DNA of 64,000 nucleotides from Arthrobacter sp. U41 (GTDB lineage: Bacteria; Actinomycetota; Actinomycetes; Actinomycetales; Micrococcaceae): positions 2,294,001 through 2,358,000 of the forward strand of contig NZ_CP015732.1 in the NCBI RefSeq assembly GCF_001750145.1, written 5' to 3'. The notes beneath the pieces are model-generated. The model did not search any database and was not told the DNA's origin. It worked only from the letters and a program-made list of their open reading frames with translations. A program made the translations under genes and the position numbers. Shown here piece by piece: positions 17,535 through 31,445 of the stretch; within the stretch, counting starts at the first letter, position 1; every line of letters begins with the position of its first letter.

Positions 17535-19343
17535 TCACGCGGAAACTCCATGGCGCCGGGCCAGGAACGCGGTCAGCGCCGGGTTGTCGATCTCCTTCGC
17601 CAGCCAGGGCACGGCCTGGGCTGCCGCCCCGTCGCCGAGCACCGCCCGGTGCGACTGCGCCCGGACCACAAACTCCCGCATGCCGCTCCTGCTGGCCAGC
17701 GCTGCCAGCCGGTCCACGAACTGCGAGGCCCGCGGCGAGCCGGTGGCGATGGTGACTTCCGCCGCGACGTCCAGCAGCCGGGCCGTGTACCAGAGGTACC
17801 ACGGCTTGGGTCCGAGGCCCCGGTCGATCCAGTGCTCGGCGGCAGCCAGGTCGCCGTGCGCCAGGTACAGCCGGGCTTCCGCCCCCGCGGCCAGGGCCAT
17901 GTAGCAGTGGTCGCCGGCGAGATCGGCCATCACCCAGGACCGGTCAATCAGGTCCGAGGCGTGGTCCAGCCGGCCGGCGGCCAGATAGGTTTCGCCGCGG
18001 ACTCCGGCGGCAAACGGCTCGAACGCGGTCCAGTGTTCCTCCGCGATCCAGTCCAGCGCCCGGTCCAGGCAGGCGGCCGCCAGCTCCAGGTCCCCGCGCA
18101 GCAGATGCACCCGTCCCAGCAGGGCCTCGCTGAAGGCGTGCTGCCGGCGGTTCCGCACCGCCCTTGCCAGCCGCCCGGATTCGGTGAAGGCAGTGACGGC
18201 GTCCCCGTAGCGCGCGGTGTCCGACGCGAGCATGCCCTGGATCGCGAGGATCCTGGCCTGCTCGTCGGGGATTCCCCGTGCCGCCTGCATCGCCCGGTCC
18301 AGCCAGCCGGCCGCGCGGTCCGGGACACCGCGCTGGACTGACAGGTAGCCCAGCTCGCGGAAGGCGGCAGCGGCGGTCCGGGAGACGCCGTCGGGCGCTT
18401 CGGCGGACAGCGCACGGTGCAGGAAGTCGGCGACTTCGGCGCCGCGGCCGCCCGCCTGGTGGATCAGGGCCCCGGCCAACGTGACCAGCGACTCGGCCAC
18501 CAGGTGCCGGTCAGCGGTGCGCTGCGCCAGCACGACGGCGAGGCGCAACTGGTCCAGGCCCCGGTCCACGGCGCCCGCCGACAGGGAGGCACTGCCGGCG
18601 TCGAGGTAGGACCGGACCGTGGCCACGTTGGCGCGGATCTCGGGGTCAGCGTCCGGGGCGGAGTCGGACAGGGCACGCCGGACCTCCGCCGGAAGCGGCA
18701 GGCCCAGCTCACGGTGGTAGAGGTCCGCGTATTTGGTGACCTCCTCCCGGGCCCGCCGGTGCTCGCCCAGGGCAACCAGCGCCTTCACCAGGACGGCCGT
18801 GCAGTCGGCGTGGAAGGGATCCCGGCGCAGTGCCAGCGAGGCCAGTTCGACCGCGTCCGCGGGGGCACCGGTGGCCAGGGCAGCCACCGAGGCTTCGTAC
18901 AGCAGCGACTGGACGCAGTTCTCGAGCCGGTACCGCTGGTCCGCCAGCCAGGAGTCAAAGACCGGGCTGTCCGCGAAGGAGAGCCCCTCCAGCAGCTGGC
19001 CGCCGAACGGGCGGGGGTCCAGGCCCTGGCCGTCGGCGGAGCCGAGCAGCTCCAGGGCATCGCAGCGCCAGGGATCCAGGAGGGCCAGCCGCAGCGGGTC
19101 GCCGGTGATGGACACACCGCCCAGGGTCCGGCGCAGCTCGGACAGGTTCCAGCGCAGGGCGCCCAGCGGGTCCGCGGCGTCGGGGAAGAGCAGGGTGGCG
19201 GTGCGGGAACGGCTGACGCCGTCCGGCTGCAGGGCGAGGTAGGCCAGCACGGCCCAGGCTTTGCGGCCTTTGGGCTGTGGGGGAGTGGTGCCTGGGGACT
19301 CGATCTTTGGCGGACCGAGGAGCCGAATCCACGTCTCGGCCAT
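17535..19343 (-). CDS. BTAD-domain (SARP-type) transcriptional regulator
   Basis: A 602-residue regulator. The N-terminal winged helix (about 1-95: WIRLLGPPKI, KAWAVLAYLALQPDG, ALRWNLSELRRTL) is the OmpR-like DNA-binding domain of SARP proteins. The bacterial transcriptional activation domain follows to about 235, and the rest is tetratricopeptide-like helices to the end. There is no NB-ARC ATPase, unlike AfsR. TAAAAT (19351-19356) ends seven bases from the ATG and there is no Shine-Dalgarno, so the mRNA is probably leaderless. It is divergent from a 64-residue protein gene, and the TCACACG repeats between them are its likely target. Confidence 0.82.
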   Translation of the reverse strand: MAETWIRLLGPPKIESPGTTPPQPKGRKAWAVLAYLALQPDGVSRSRTATLLFPDAADPLGALRWNLSELRRTLGGVSITGDPLRLALLDPWRCDALELLGSADGQGLDPRPFGGQLLEGLSFADSPVFDSWLADQRYRLENCVQSLLYEASVAALATGAPADAVELASLALRRDPFHADCTAVLVKALVALGEHRRAREEVTKYADLYHRELGLPLPAEVRRALSDSAPDADPEIRANVATVRSYLDAGSASLSAGAVDRGLDQLRLAVVLAQRTADRHLVAESLVTLAGALIHQAGGRGAEVADFLHRALSAEAPDGVSRTAAAAFRELGYLSVQRGVPDRAAGWLDRAMQAARGIPDEQARILAIQGMLASDTARYGDAVTAFTESGRLARAVRNRRQHAFSEALLGRVHLLRGDLELAAACLDRALDWIAEEHWTAFEPFAAGVRGETYLAAGRLDHASDLIDRSWVMADLAGDHCYMALAAGAEARLYLAHGDLAAAEHWIDRGLGPKPWYLWYTARLLDVAAEVTIATGSPRASQFVDRLAALASRSGMREFVVRAQSHRAVLGDGAAAQAVPWLAKEIDNPALTAFLARRHGVSA

Positions 19344-19387
19344 GGGAGTAATTTTACGCCGCCGGACCCTCTCTCGTCGCGGGGGAT

Positions 19388-19406
19388 TCACACGGTTGCT
19401 CACACG
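19388..19406 (+). promoter_or_regulatory. Direct-repeat motif, copy 1 (TCACACG x2)
   Basis: TCACACG-GTTGC-TCACACG is a direct repeat of 7 bases with 12-bp period, in the divergent region between the BTAD regulator and the small gene at 19460. An almost identical 19-mer lies at 21579-21597 before the paralogous gene. SARP regulators are known to bind heptamer direct repeats, usually with an 11-bp period. Binding is inferred. Confidence 0.55.
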
Positions 19407-19459
19407 GGCGCTGCGGAAACTGGAGTCATCCCATCCGCTCCACCCCCGAGGAATCACAA

Positions 19460-19654
19460 ATGGAACTGCTTGTAGTCCTGCTGTTCGGACTGCTCATGGC
19501 CGCCGGGACCGCCACGGTCCGCGCCATGCTCAAGGACGGCCACGGCCACACCCCCGTGGTGCGGTCCACGGAGTCCTGGTACGCCGGCAACCTGCCCAGC
19601 GAACCTTTCACCTCGTCGCTTGCCTGGTACCGGCCGGGAGCGCGGGTCCAGTAA
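19460..19654 (+). CDS. Small membrane protein, paralog 1
   Basis: A 64-residue protein with one N-terminal hydrophobic helix (LLVVLLFGLLMAAG) and a soluble tail KDGHGHTPVVRSTESW, NLPSEPF, AWYRPGA. It has a close paralog at 21652; the shared tail pattern is KDGHG-TP-VRSTE-W-AG-LPSEP-AWY-PGA. GAGGA precedes the ATG at good distance, and the segment around the start is also shared. It is divergent from the BTAD regulator. Function unknown; the tail could be exposed outside the cell or be a binding peptide. Confidence 0.75.
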   Translation: MELLVVLLFGLLMAAGTATVRAMLKDGHGHTPVVRSTESWYAGNLPSEPFTSSLAWYRPGARVQ

Positions 19655-19719
19655 TCCCCCGGGTGCGACGAGCCCCATCGCCGGCGCGGCGAACATTTGC
19701 GGGGCGGTGGGCCGGAAGC

Positions 19720-20460
19720 TCACCGCCCCGCAATGTGCCCGGCAAGATACGCCGCGTCGCGGCCCACGCGCGGCGGTTCCGGGAGGTCGTCGCTGAAGAC
19801 GAGGTCGCCGTCGTCGGCGGCTTCCAGGTGGCCGTGAAGCCGGACGCCGCGGCGGCCGAGGTCCCGCAGGTGGATGTCGTGGCCGCCGTCCGCGCCGGAC
19901 AGCAGCGGGTTGCACATGAACCGCGCCGCGGGGAGGGCAGCTGCTCGACGGTGAGGCCGTCCAGCCCGTACTCCGGGCCGTGCAGGCCGAGCTGGATCAT
20001 CCTGTAGATGGTGTCCTTGCCGCGGTAGCGGCGCGGCGCCTCCGGGCAGGCGTTCACCGCCAGATGGACCTCGCGGCCGGCGGCCAGCAGCTCCTCGGCG
20101 ATCTGCCCGCCGGACTGGCCGGTCCCCGCGACCCGGACGGCACCGTCCGGCAGCCGGCCGGGGTTGCGGTAGGCATCGGTGTGCAGCTGCAGGACATGCC
20201 GCGGCAGCCCTGAGGACAGCGCGGGGATCCTCGGTTTCTGGTAGCCGCCGGTGGCCAGCACCACGTTGCGTGCACGCCAGCTGCCGCGGGTTGTCTCCAG
20301 GCTGAAGCCGCCGTCCGGCGCGGGAGCGATGCCCCGCCGAGGCTCCCGCGCCGACCACCAGGGTGTGCACCTCCCGGGGCGCGTCCGGAGGCGCATCCAG
20401 GGGAAGGTCCCCGGGCACCGCCCCGGGCGGTGCGCTAAGAGGATCAGCTGACGGCGGCAT
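19720..20460 (-). pseudogene. FAD-dependent oxidoreductase (flavin monooxygenase-like), decayed
   Basis: Three pieces in two frames make up one flavoprotein. The start at 20460 leads to VHTLVVGAGASAG, the FAD-binding motif. Near 20337 the frame changes and the sequence jumps to SLETTRGSWRARNVVLATGGYQ, so roughly 100 residues are missing. AGTGQSGGQIAEEL, the NADPH-binding motif, follows. Near 19935 the frame changes again to FMCNPLLSGADGGHDIHLRDLG and ends at 19720. It begins 17 bases inside the end of the hydrolase gene, so the two were once coupled. Confidence 0.7.
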
Positions 20461-21218
20461 GGTCCCTGCCTTCGGCTCGGTCCCAGTGCTCACGCAGGAG
20501 CGCCCCAAGCCGTTCGGGCTCAACCCGGTGCGGGGGATCGGAGTGGTGGCGGTCCTCGAACACTTCGAGCCGGAAGTCGGGGAAGACCGTGGACAGGCGC
20601 TCGGCAATGTCACCGAACTGGTCCGGGTTGCTCCGGCCGCCCAGGACGAACAGGACCGGGGCGTCGAACGCAGCCAGCGCCCCGCGGTCCAGCTCATAGC
20701 TCCGGAACGTGCGCAGGAAGGCCGCGATGCCGGCCGGGCGCCTTGCCATCCACGGCGGAGGCTCCCCCGGCGCGGGCGGCGGCAGGACGACGTCGGGCTT
20801 AACCTGCAGCCGCAAGAACTCCGGCATAAACTGCCCCGGCGGCAGGGTTTCCAGCCGGTCAAAGGCCTTCCACAGCTGAGCGTGGGCAGGGCTCCAGTCC
20901 CAGGTGCCGGCCCAGGCCGGTTCCAGCAGGGCCAGGCTCAGCAGGCGCTGCGGGTGTTTGGCCACGACGGCCAGTGCGGCCGCGCCGCCCCCGGAATAAC
21001 CGGCGAGATGGAAAGTCTCCCAGCCCCGGGCATCCGCCTCGCGCAGCACACCGTCAATTTCCGCGTCCAGGCTCCAGCCCGGCGGCGGATCGTCGCCCGC
21101 GTAGAGTTCCAGGTCCTTGGCGAGAGCCTGCATGTCCGGTCCGAGGGCCCCGATGAGCGTATGCCGGCTGCGCGGGGAGGACAGCGCCCGGAAGCAGGAT
21201 GACCCGAATCGGTCCCAT
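20444..21218 (-). pseudogene. Alpha/beta hydrolase, frameshifted near the N-terminus
   Basis: The main frame (from about 21160 down to 20444) has the hydrolase core: LAGYSGGGAAALAVV with the nucleophile Ser, LLEPAW, VLFVLGGRSNPDQFGDIA with the acid, and a His in DRHHSDPPHR. The natural N-terminus, MGPIRVILLPGAVLPAQPAYA, is in another frame starting at ATG 21218. It joins LIGALGPDMQALAKDLELY after a one- or two-base indel near 21157. The longer frame upstream of that point does not look like protein. Either a recent frameshift or a base-call error. Confidence 0.65.
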
Positions 21219-21329
21219 GGCAAAACGATACGCGCGGCCGGGCAGGTTTCAAGGGGAACTTGCCAAGCGCCGGCGCCCGGCCGGCCGCCGCCGTCGGGCC
21301 TGCCCGCTACGGGCCCTTGGTTCTGGCCG

Positions 21330-21512
21330 CTACGGGCCCTTGGGCATGATGATCCACAGCACGATATAGACCAGTTCCCCGACGCCGAACAGGCCGAAGA
21401 ACACGAAGCCGATGCGGACCAGTGTCCTGGGGATGCCGAAGCGGTCAGCGAGTCCCGCGCACACACCCGCGATGATCTTGCCGTTCCTGGGTCTAACCAA
21501 AGATCGTTCCAT
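21330..21512 (-). CDS. PspC-domain protein
   Basis: A 60-residue membrane protein that is essentially one PspC domain: LVRPRNGKIIAGVCAGLADRFG, then the membrane helix GFVFFGLFGVGELVYIVLWIIMPKG. PspC proteins act in envelope stress responses or as partners of sensor kinases. The ATG at 21512 gives the usual short form; the ribosome binding site is weak. It is not beside other psp genes. Confidence 0.82.
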   Translation of the reverse strand: MERSLVRPRNGKIIAGVCAGLADRFGIPRTLVRIGFVFFGLFGVGELVYIVLWIIMPKGP

Positions 21513-21578
21513 CCAGCCAAGGTAGCAGTGCGACCCGGTCAAGAGAACAGCCCCGCACGAGCGGGACCGTCCCCGCCG

Positions 21579-21597
21579 TCACACGATTGCTCACACG
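21579..21597 (+). promoter_or_regulatory. Direct-repeat motif, copy 2 (TCACACG x2)
   Basis: TCACACG-ATTGC-TCACACG differs by one base from copy 1 at 19388-19406. Its end is 54 bases before the ATG at 21652, against 53 bases for copy 1. Conservation continues downstream (ACTGG, and GAGG-AATCAC-AATGGAA around the start codon), so both promoter and start regions derive from one ancestor. Confidence 0.55.
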
Positions 21598-21651
21598 GCG
21601 CCTGAAGACACTGGGATGACTAACCCGCCCATCACCTGAGGTGAATCACCA

Positions 21652-21846
21652 ATGGAAGTCCTGATCGCCCTGCTTGCCGGAACCATGCTCGTCGCCGTTC
21701 CCGGAACGCTCCGCTCCGTCCGCAAGGACGGCCACGGCCGCACCCCAGAGGTGCGGTCCACCGAGCCCTGGAAAGCCGGGACCCTGCCCAGCGAACCGTA
21801 CTCGGCGCCCAACGCCTGGTATCTGCCCGGGGCATGGATGCGCTAG
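21652..21846 (+). CDS. Small membrane protein, paralog 2
   Basis: A 64-residue paralog of the protein at 19460, same length, with one hydrophobic helix (VLIALLAGTMLVAVPG) and the tail RKDGHGRTPEVRSTEPW, TLPSEPY, AWYLPGAW. GAGGTGA precedes the ATG. Between the two copies lie a decayed hydrolase/flavoprotein pair and pspC. Equal length and a shared promoter motif suggest both are expressed and co-regulated. Confidence 0.75.
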   Translation: MEVLIALLAGTMLVAVPGTLRSVRKDGHGRTPEVRSTEPWKAGTLPSEPYSAPNAWYLPGAWMR

Positions 21847-21894
21847 CCGCGCCACTGACAGTCCATGCGGCGGGGCTCTGGCAGGATAGCCAGC

Positions 21895-23166
21895 ATGGAG
21901 TCCGTCACCCCTGCCCTTCCCGCGTCAGTCCCCGCCTACGACCTTCGCGTCAGCATCCAGGACACCGACCCCCTGATCTGGCGCCGGGTCCAGGTGCCGG
22001 AAACCATCACCGTCCCGGAACTGCACCGGGTGCTCCAGACGGCCTTCGGCTGGGAGAACCGCCACCTTTATGGCATCCGGTGTGTGGACCGGCTCGGCCA
22101 GCCCCGCGTCATCATCGGCCCCGACGACGCGGCGGAGGAGACGGGTGCCGAGCCAGCTTCCGGCGTCGTGCTCTTTGAACTCCTGGACGCGCAGCAGGCC
22201 GGGCCGAGCACACTTGAGTACGAGTACGACTTTGGTGATGTGTGGACGCACACCTTTGAGGTGATGGGGCCGACCGAACTCCCTGCCGGTGCCCTGCGCT
22301 GCATCGGTGGCGCCAACCGGGGCCCGGTGGAGGATTCCGGTGGGACCTTCGGCTATGCGCGCCTCATTGAAGCCCTGGCCGATCCCTTGCATGAGGAACA
22401 CCAGGAGCTCTCCGGCTGGTACAGGTTCGCGACGGGCCAGGATGCCGGCACCTTCGAGCCGGACGCGTTCGACGCCGCCGCGCTCAACCGCCGCCTGGGC
22501 GAGCTGGCGAAACGCTTGTGGCCGGACCCGCCCACGGACTCGGAGATCGATGCCGTCATCCGTCCCGTGCAGTGGCTGCTGAACCGGGCGGGCACTGAGG
22601 GACTGCAATTAACCCAGGACGGCTATCTCAAACCTGCCGTGGTCAGCGAGGCCGTCCGCGAACTTGGGTGGGCCTATCGCTGGCCGGGAGCTGCGAACCG
22701 GGAAAGCCAGACCCTCCCCGTTCTGCTGCTCCGGCAGCAGCTGCAGGCCTGGAAGCTGCTCCGGAAGAGCAAGGGACGGCTTGTCCTGTCACCGGCCGGC
22801 CGCAAGATGCACGACGGCGGCCGCCTGCTGTGGGACTACCTCGCCGGGGCCGTTGCCTTCCCGGCTGAGCAGTCGACGGCCGTTGTGACCCGCATTGTGG
22901 TCCATTGGCTGCTCGAGGGCTCCACGCCGCCATGGGACCGGCGGCCGCGGATCATCGCGGATGCCCTGACCGCGGCGGGGTTCCGGATGGCGGGTGGGGA
23001 TTCGGTGCCACGGGACGCCGCCCAGGACCTCTATCTGGAAGTGCGCTGGACGCTGGACTGCCTTCAGCTGAAGGTTCCGGAACGCACCTTCAGTGAAGAG
23101 CCGGCCCTGACCGACGGCGGACGGAAGTTCCTCCTGCAGGTTCAGGGGTTGCTCGACCGCATGTGA
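21895..23166 (+). CDS. Plasmid pRiA4b ORF-3 family protein
   Basis: A 423-residue protein. The N-terminal 190 residues match the pRiA4b ORF-3 (TnpR-like) family: LRVSIQDTDPLIWRRVQVP, LHRVLQTAFGWENRHLYGI, and YEYDFGDVWTHTFEV. These proteins occur on plasmids and IS elements and as chromosomal genes; their function is not established. The C-terminal 230 residues are helical and unassigned. The ATG at 21895 is chosen over a frame start ten residues earlier. Confidence 0.75.
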   Translation: MESVTPALPASVPAYDLRVSIQDTDPLIWRRVQVPETITVPELHRVLQTAFGWENRHLYGIRCVDRLGQPRVIIGPDDAAEETGAEPASGVVLFELLDAQQAGPSTLEYEYDFGDVWTHTFEVMGPTELPAGALRCIGGANRGPVEDSGGTFGYARLIEALADPLHEEHQELSGWYRFATGQDAGTFEPDAFDAAALNRRLGELAKRLWPDPPTDSEIDAVIRPVQWLLNRAGTEGLQLTQDGYLKPAVVSEAVRELGWAYRWPGAANRESQTLPVLLLRQQLQAWKLLRKSKGRLVLSPAGRKMHDGGRLLWDYLAGAVAFPAEQSTAVVTRIVVHWLLEGSTPPWDRRPRIIADALTAAGFRMAGGDSVPRDAAQDLYLEVRWTLDCLQLKVPERTFSEEPALTDGGRKFLLQVQGLLDRM

Positions 23167-23311
23167 AGCCTGCCGGGCCGTCCACCGCGGATGTGAGCCA
23201 GTACACAGGAACCCTGGTTCGTCGTTTCGGCTGGCGGAAGGCCTGCCGGCTGGCAGGATTCTGCGCGGTTCCGGGTTTTTTGGGGGGTTGGGGGGTGGTG
23301 TGGGGGTGGAT

Positions 23312-23340
23312 TTGTGTGGGGTGCGGTGGGCGTGTAAAGT
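23312..23340 (+). promoter_or_regulatory. Probable rrn promoter
   Basis: TTGTGT (23312-23317), a 17-base spacer and TAAAGT (23335-23340) lie about 400 bases before the 16S gene, in the position and form seen before actinobacterial rRNA operons. The gap 23167-23739 holds no gene. It also has a CCTGCC/GGCAGG hairpin (23242-23257), possibly ending the preceding transcript, and the 5' processing arm at 23564-23590. Confidence 0.5.
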
Positions 23341-23563
23341 AATTCGAGTCGCCGCCGCTGATGCGGAGAGATTGCGACCGACCCCCTGCTGAACAGCCTG
23401 GAAATGGCGCGCTGATTGGCGTGCTGAGTATGGGTGGGGATCCATTCCTGGAACTGGAAATCGCGGAAACGCTGATTTGCGTTGTTCGTTGGAGTCGGGT
23501 AAGTTTGGGAAGTTGCTCCGGAGCGATCCACGGCTGAGGTTGTGGTGGTGCCGGGTGTGTCTG

Positions 23564-23590
23564 TTGTTTGAGAACTCAATAGTGTGCCAA
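23564..23590 (+). ncRNA. 16S pre-rRNA processing stem, 5' arm
   Basis: TTGTTTGAGAACTCAATAGT and the following GTGCCAA can pair with the region 25481-25509 after the 16S gene (TTGGCACACTGTTGGGT onward), bracketing 16S in one long stem as expected for RNase III-type processing. Confidence 0.55.
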
Positions 23591-23739
23591 GTTTGTTGAT
23601 ACCAATTTATTATATTGAATTGGTTGAATTGACTGGATCCGCCACCCCGTGGTGTGGTCTGGTTTTTACAGCTGGTTTCAAATTTTGTGCAGCCAATACG
23701 TCCCGTTTTCCCGGGGGTGTTGGTTGTGTCTGTTTTACT

Positions 23740-28899
<5,160 letters not shown>

Positions 28900-29140
28900 A
28901 CACACCCTCTTCGTGAACGGATTCAAAAGACGTTCACACCATGAAAAGGGTAAAAAGAAAACAAGACTGCTTGCGTCCACTATGTGGTTCCCAAACAACA
29001 AACCCGTTGCTTGAGGAACGAACAACTACACAACAACACCACAACTGCACCACCACCCCCAGGGGTACCGGTGCAGCAAGGTTGTAACCACAGATTTCCC
29101 ACCCCAACGCCCACCAGGCGCACCGGGGTCGGGAGCAAGG

Positions 29141-29260
29141 GTTACGGCGGTCATAGCGTGGGGGAAACGCCCGGTCCCATTCCGAACCCGGAAGCTAAGA
29201 CCCACAGCGCCGATGGTACTGCACCCGGGAGGGTGTGGGAGAGTAGGTCACCGCCGGAAC
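29141..29260 (+). rRNA. rrf: 5S ribosomal RNA
   Basis: GTTACGGCGGTCATAGCGTG at the start pairs with the end GTCACCGCCGGAAC. The core CCCGGTCCCATTCCGAACCC is the usual 5S sequence. About 117-120 bases; ends may be off by a few. Confidence 0.95.
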
Positions 29261-29274
29261 ATCATTAAACGGTC

Positions 29275-29304
29275 GAGAGCCCCAACCACACGGTTGGGGC
29301 TCTC
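29275..29304 (+). terminator. rrn operon terminator
   Basis: A perfect 13-bp stem GAGAGCCCCAACC/GGTTGGGGCTCTC with loop ACAC lies 15 bases after 5S. The following CCCGCATTT is only weakly T-rich. Confidence 0.8.
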
Positions 29305-29410
29305 CCGCATTTAACCACCAAACCATTACGGGAACCAGACGCCGAGCGCCTCCCGAGCCGACACGGTGCAACTCGGGAGGCCATCGGCCGGCCTGACCTA
29401 AATCAAGTCC

Positions 29411-29429
29411 GCCTGACCGTCGGTCAGGC
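29411..29429 (-). terminator. Hairpin at the 3' end of the M20 gene
   Basis: GCCTGACC-GTC-GGTCAGGC is a perfect 8-bp stem that contains the stop codon of the minus-strand peptidase gene. A second stem GCCTCCCGAG/CTCGGGAGGC (29348-29381) lies further downstream. Neither has a strong T-run, so function as a terminator is probable but unproven. Confidence 0.4.
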
Positions 29430-30659
29430 AGGAGTCCCCAGCTTCGACAACAGAGCCGTCATGGCGGCCCGGACGCCGGTCGTCAGCGTCGGCTCGATCA
29501 CCGGCGCGAAGAAGGGGGAGTGGTTTCCGGCGGGAGGGTGCTCGCCGTCGAACGCTTCCTGGGGGTGTCCGCCAAAGAACCAGTACACGCTGGGAACTCC
29601 GATCGCCTCTGCCAGCAGGCCAAAGTCCTCACTGCCCATGACCGGCGGCGTTTCCAGGACCGCGTCCTTCCCCAGAACTTCTGCCAGGGCCGTCATCAGG
29701 TCCCCGGCGGAGGCGGGATCGTTGTAGCACTGCGGGAAGCTTGAGATTTCCTCGATGGTGGGCTCCGGGGCGCCTGAAGCCGCAGCCTCGGCGCTGATGA
29801 TGCGCCGGAGCGAGCCGAGAACCAGATCGCGCACGTCGTGATCGAAGGTCCGCACGTTGAGCGTGAATTCCGCGGATGCCGGGATGATGTTTTCCTTCAA
29901 TCCCCCATGGAACGTGCCGATGGTGACCACGGCCGACTTCATCGGATGGACCTGGCGCGAAACGATCGTCTGGATCCGCACCACCATGTGGGCGCCCAGC
30001 ACGATCGGGTCGATCGACTGCTCGGGCTGTGATCCGTGTGACTGCTTGCCGCGCACCGTGACCTTCCACGAGTCGGCCATGGCCATGGCGGTGCCCTTGC
30101 TGAGATTCACGGTGCCGGCGAGTCCGGGCCATACGTGCTGCCCGTAAATGACGGCTGGTTTGGGCGCCCTGTCCCACAGCCCGTCCTCCACCATCGCTTT
30201 GGCCCCGGCGGCGGTTTCCTCCCCTGGCTGAAAGATGAACACGGCGGTGCCGGCCCAGGCGTCACGGTTCTCGGTCATCAGCCGGGCCGCGGTCAGTCCG
30301 ACGGTGATGTGCGTGTCGTGGCCGCAGCCGTGCATGACCGGGACCACGGCGCCGTCGGGCATCGTGCCTGTTGCCGTGCTCGCAAAGTCCAGCCCGGTGT
30401 CTTCCTGGATGGGGAGGCCGTCGGTGTCCGCGCGGTAGCCGACCACGGGGCCGTCCCCGTTGCGCAGGATGCCCACGACGCCGGTGCCGCCGCACAGGAA
30501 CGTCTCGAGCCCCAAGCCGTCCAGCTTTTCGCGGATGTATTCGGCGGTACGCGTCTCCTGCATGGACAGCTCGGGGTGGGCGTGGAGGTGCTTGTAGATG
30601 TCGTGCATGTCGGTGGTGTGGGCGGCGGAGAGGCCGAAGATGTCAGAGGTGATGGTCAT
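29424..30659 (-). CDS. M20 family amidohydrolase (hippurate/IAA-amino acid hydrolase type)
   Basis: A 411-residue zinc-dependent hydrolase that removes an acyl group from N-acyl amino acids. Metal ligands lie in HGCGHDTH (110-117), the Glu pair in QPGEETAAG (147-148) and a late His in the NHSPFFAP region. VRGKQSHGSQPEQSIDPI marks the dimerisation lid. AAAGGAC precedes the ATG. It is the last gene of a four-gene minus-strand operon that also has two membrane proteins and a second M20-type enzyme, so it may finish breakdown of an imported N-substituted amino acid. Confidence 0.87.
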   Translation of the reverse strand: MTITSDIFGLSAAHTTDMHDIYKHLHAHPELSMQETRTAEYIREKLDGLGLETFLCGGTGVVGILRNGDGPVVGYRADTDGLPIQEDTGLDFASTATGTMPDGAVVPVMHGCGHDTHITVGLTAARLMTENRDAWAGTAVFIFQPGEETAAGAKAMVEDGLWDRAPKPAVIYGQHVWPGLAGTVNLSKGTAMAMADSWKVTVRGKQSHGSQPEQSIDPIVLGAHMVVRIQTIVSRQVHPMKSAVVTIGTFHGGLKENIIPASAEFTLNVRTFDHDVRDLVLGSLRRIISAEAAASGAPEPTIEEISSFPQCYNDPASAGDLMTALAEVLGKDAVLETPPVMGSEDFGLLAEAIGVPSVYWFFGGHPQEAFDGEHPPAGNHSPFFAPVIEPTLTTGVRAAMTALLSKLGTPA

Positions 30660-30689
30660 GATGTCCTTTCACAGGGCGGGAAGCGGTGC

Positions 30690-31418
30690 CTAATTGACGA
30701 GGGGGGTGGGGGTTGCGTGGGTCTTGCGTGAGCGGAGGAAGCAGGCGAGGACAGCGGTGATGAGGACGACGATACCGGTGGCGGGCTTGGCGAGGGCCGG
30801 AACCGCCGGGACCAGGACGAACAGCACGAGCACGGCCACCACGACGGCGATCACCGTAACCCGGGGCTGCTTCAGGGTAGCGACGAGCTGGACCAGGACG
30901 CCGCCGATGATGGCGGGGAAAATATAGAGCCGCGCCACATCAACGATGTCGGTGGGAACGATGCTGACGAGCCAGGTGCCCAGGACGCCGACGAAGAACA
31001 GCATGGACAGCACATGGACCATCGCTGCCCCGCAGATCGCCATCAGGGCGGAAAACTCGCCGCGCTTTGTGCCGGGCTTGGCGCCGATGGCCGCCTGGGC
31101 CACCAGTGCGGACGGCAGCAGCTTGTTGGCGATGTTGCCGATCATGAACGCCTGGTACATGCCTGCCGGACCCAGGACGGGGAAGTAGGTGATGGGCTCA
31201 ACAAACCACAGCACAAAGAAGGCAGCGGCAACGGCGAGGTACGCCGTCCAGATCATGCCGGAGGTAATGCCGAGATCCTGGGTCAGCACGAGATACAGGG
31301 GCGCTGCGACGGAAAGCAGGAGCGCGGCCCCCATGGTCCCCTGACCCCAGCGCGAGGTGGTGCGGTCAAACTCCTGGAGGGAAGCGGAGGCGGAGCGGGC
31401 AGTATCTGTAGAGGACAT
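30690..31418 (-). CDS. Membrane protein of a two-gene transport system
   Basis: A 242-residue protein with six or seven hydrophobic segments. FVEPITYFPVLGPAGMYQAFMIGNIANKLLPSAL near residue 72 looks like a functional loop. It lies 27 bases after the DUF5058-like gene and 30 bases before the M20 gene, with AAAGGAACC before its ATG. I do not recognise the family with certainty; its pairing with DUF5058 suggests they form one transporter. Confidence 0.7.
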   Translation of the reverse strand: MSSTDTARSASASLQEFDRTTSRWGQGTMGAALLLSVAAPLYLVLTQDLGITSGMIWTAYLAVAAAFFVLWFVEPITYFPVLGPAGMYQAFMIGNIANKLLPSALVAQAAIGAKPGTKRGEFSALMAICGAAMVHVLSMLFFVGVLGTWLVSIVPTDIVDVARLYIFPAIIGGVLVQLVATLKQPRVTVIAVVVAVLVLFVLVPAVPALAKPATGIVVLITAVLACFLRSRKTHATPTPLVN

Positions 31419-31445
31419 GGTGGTTCCTTTCGGGTGAGGGACTGC

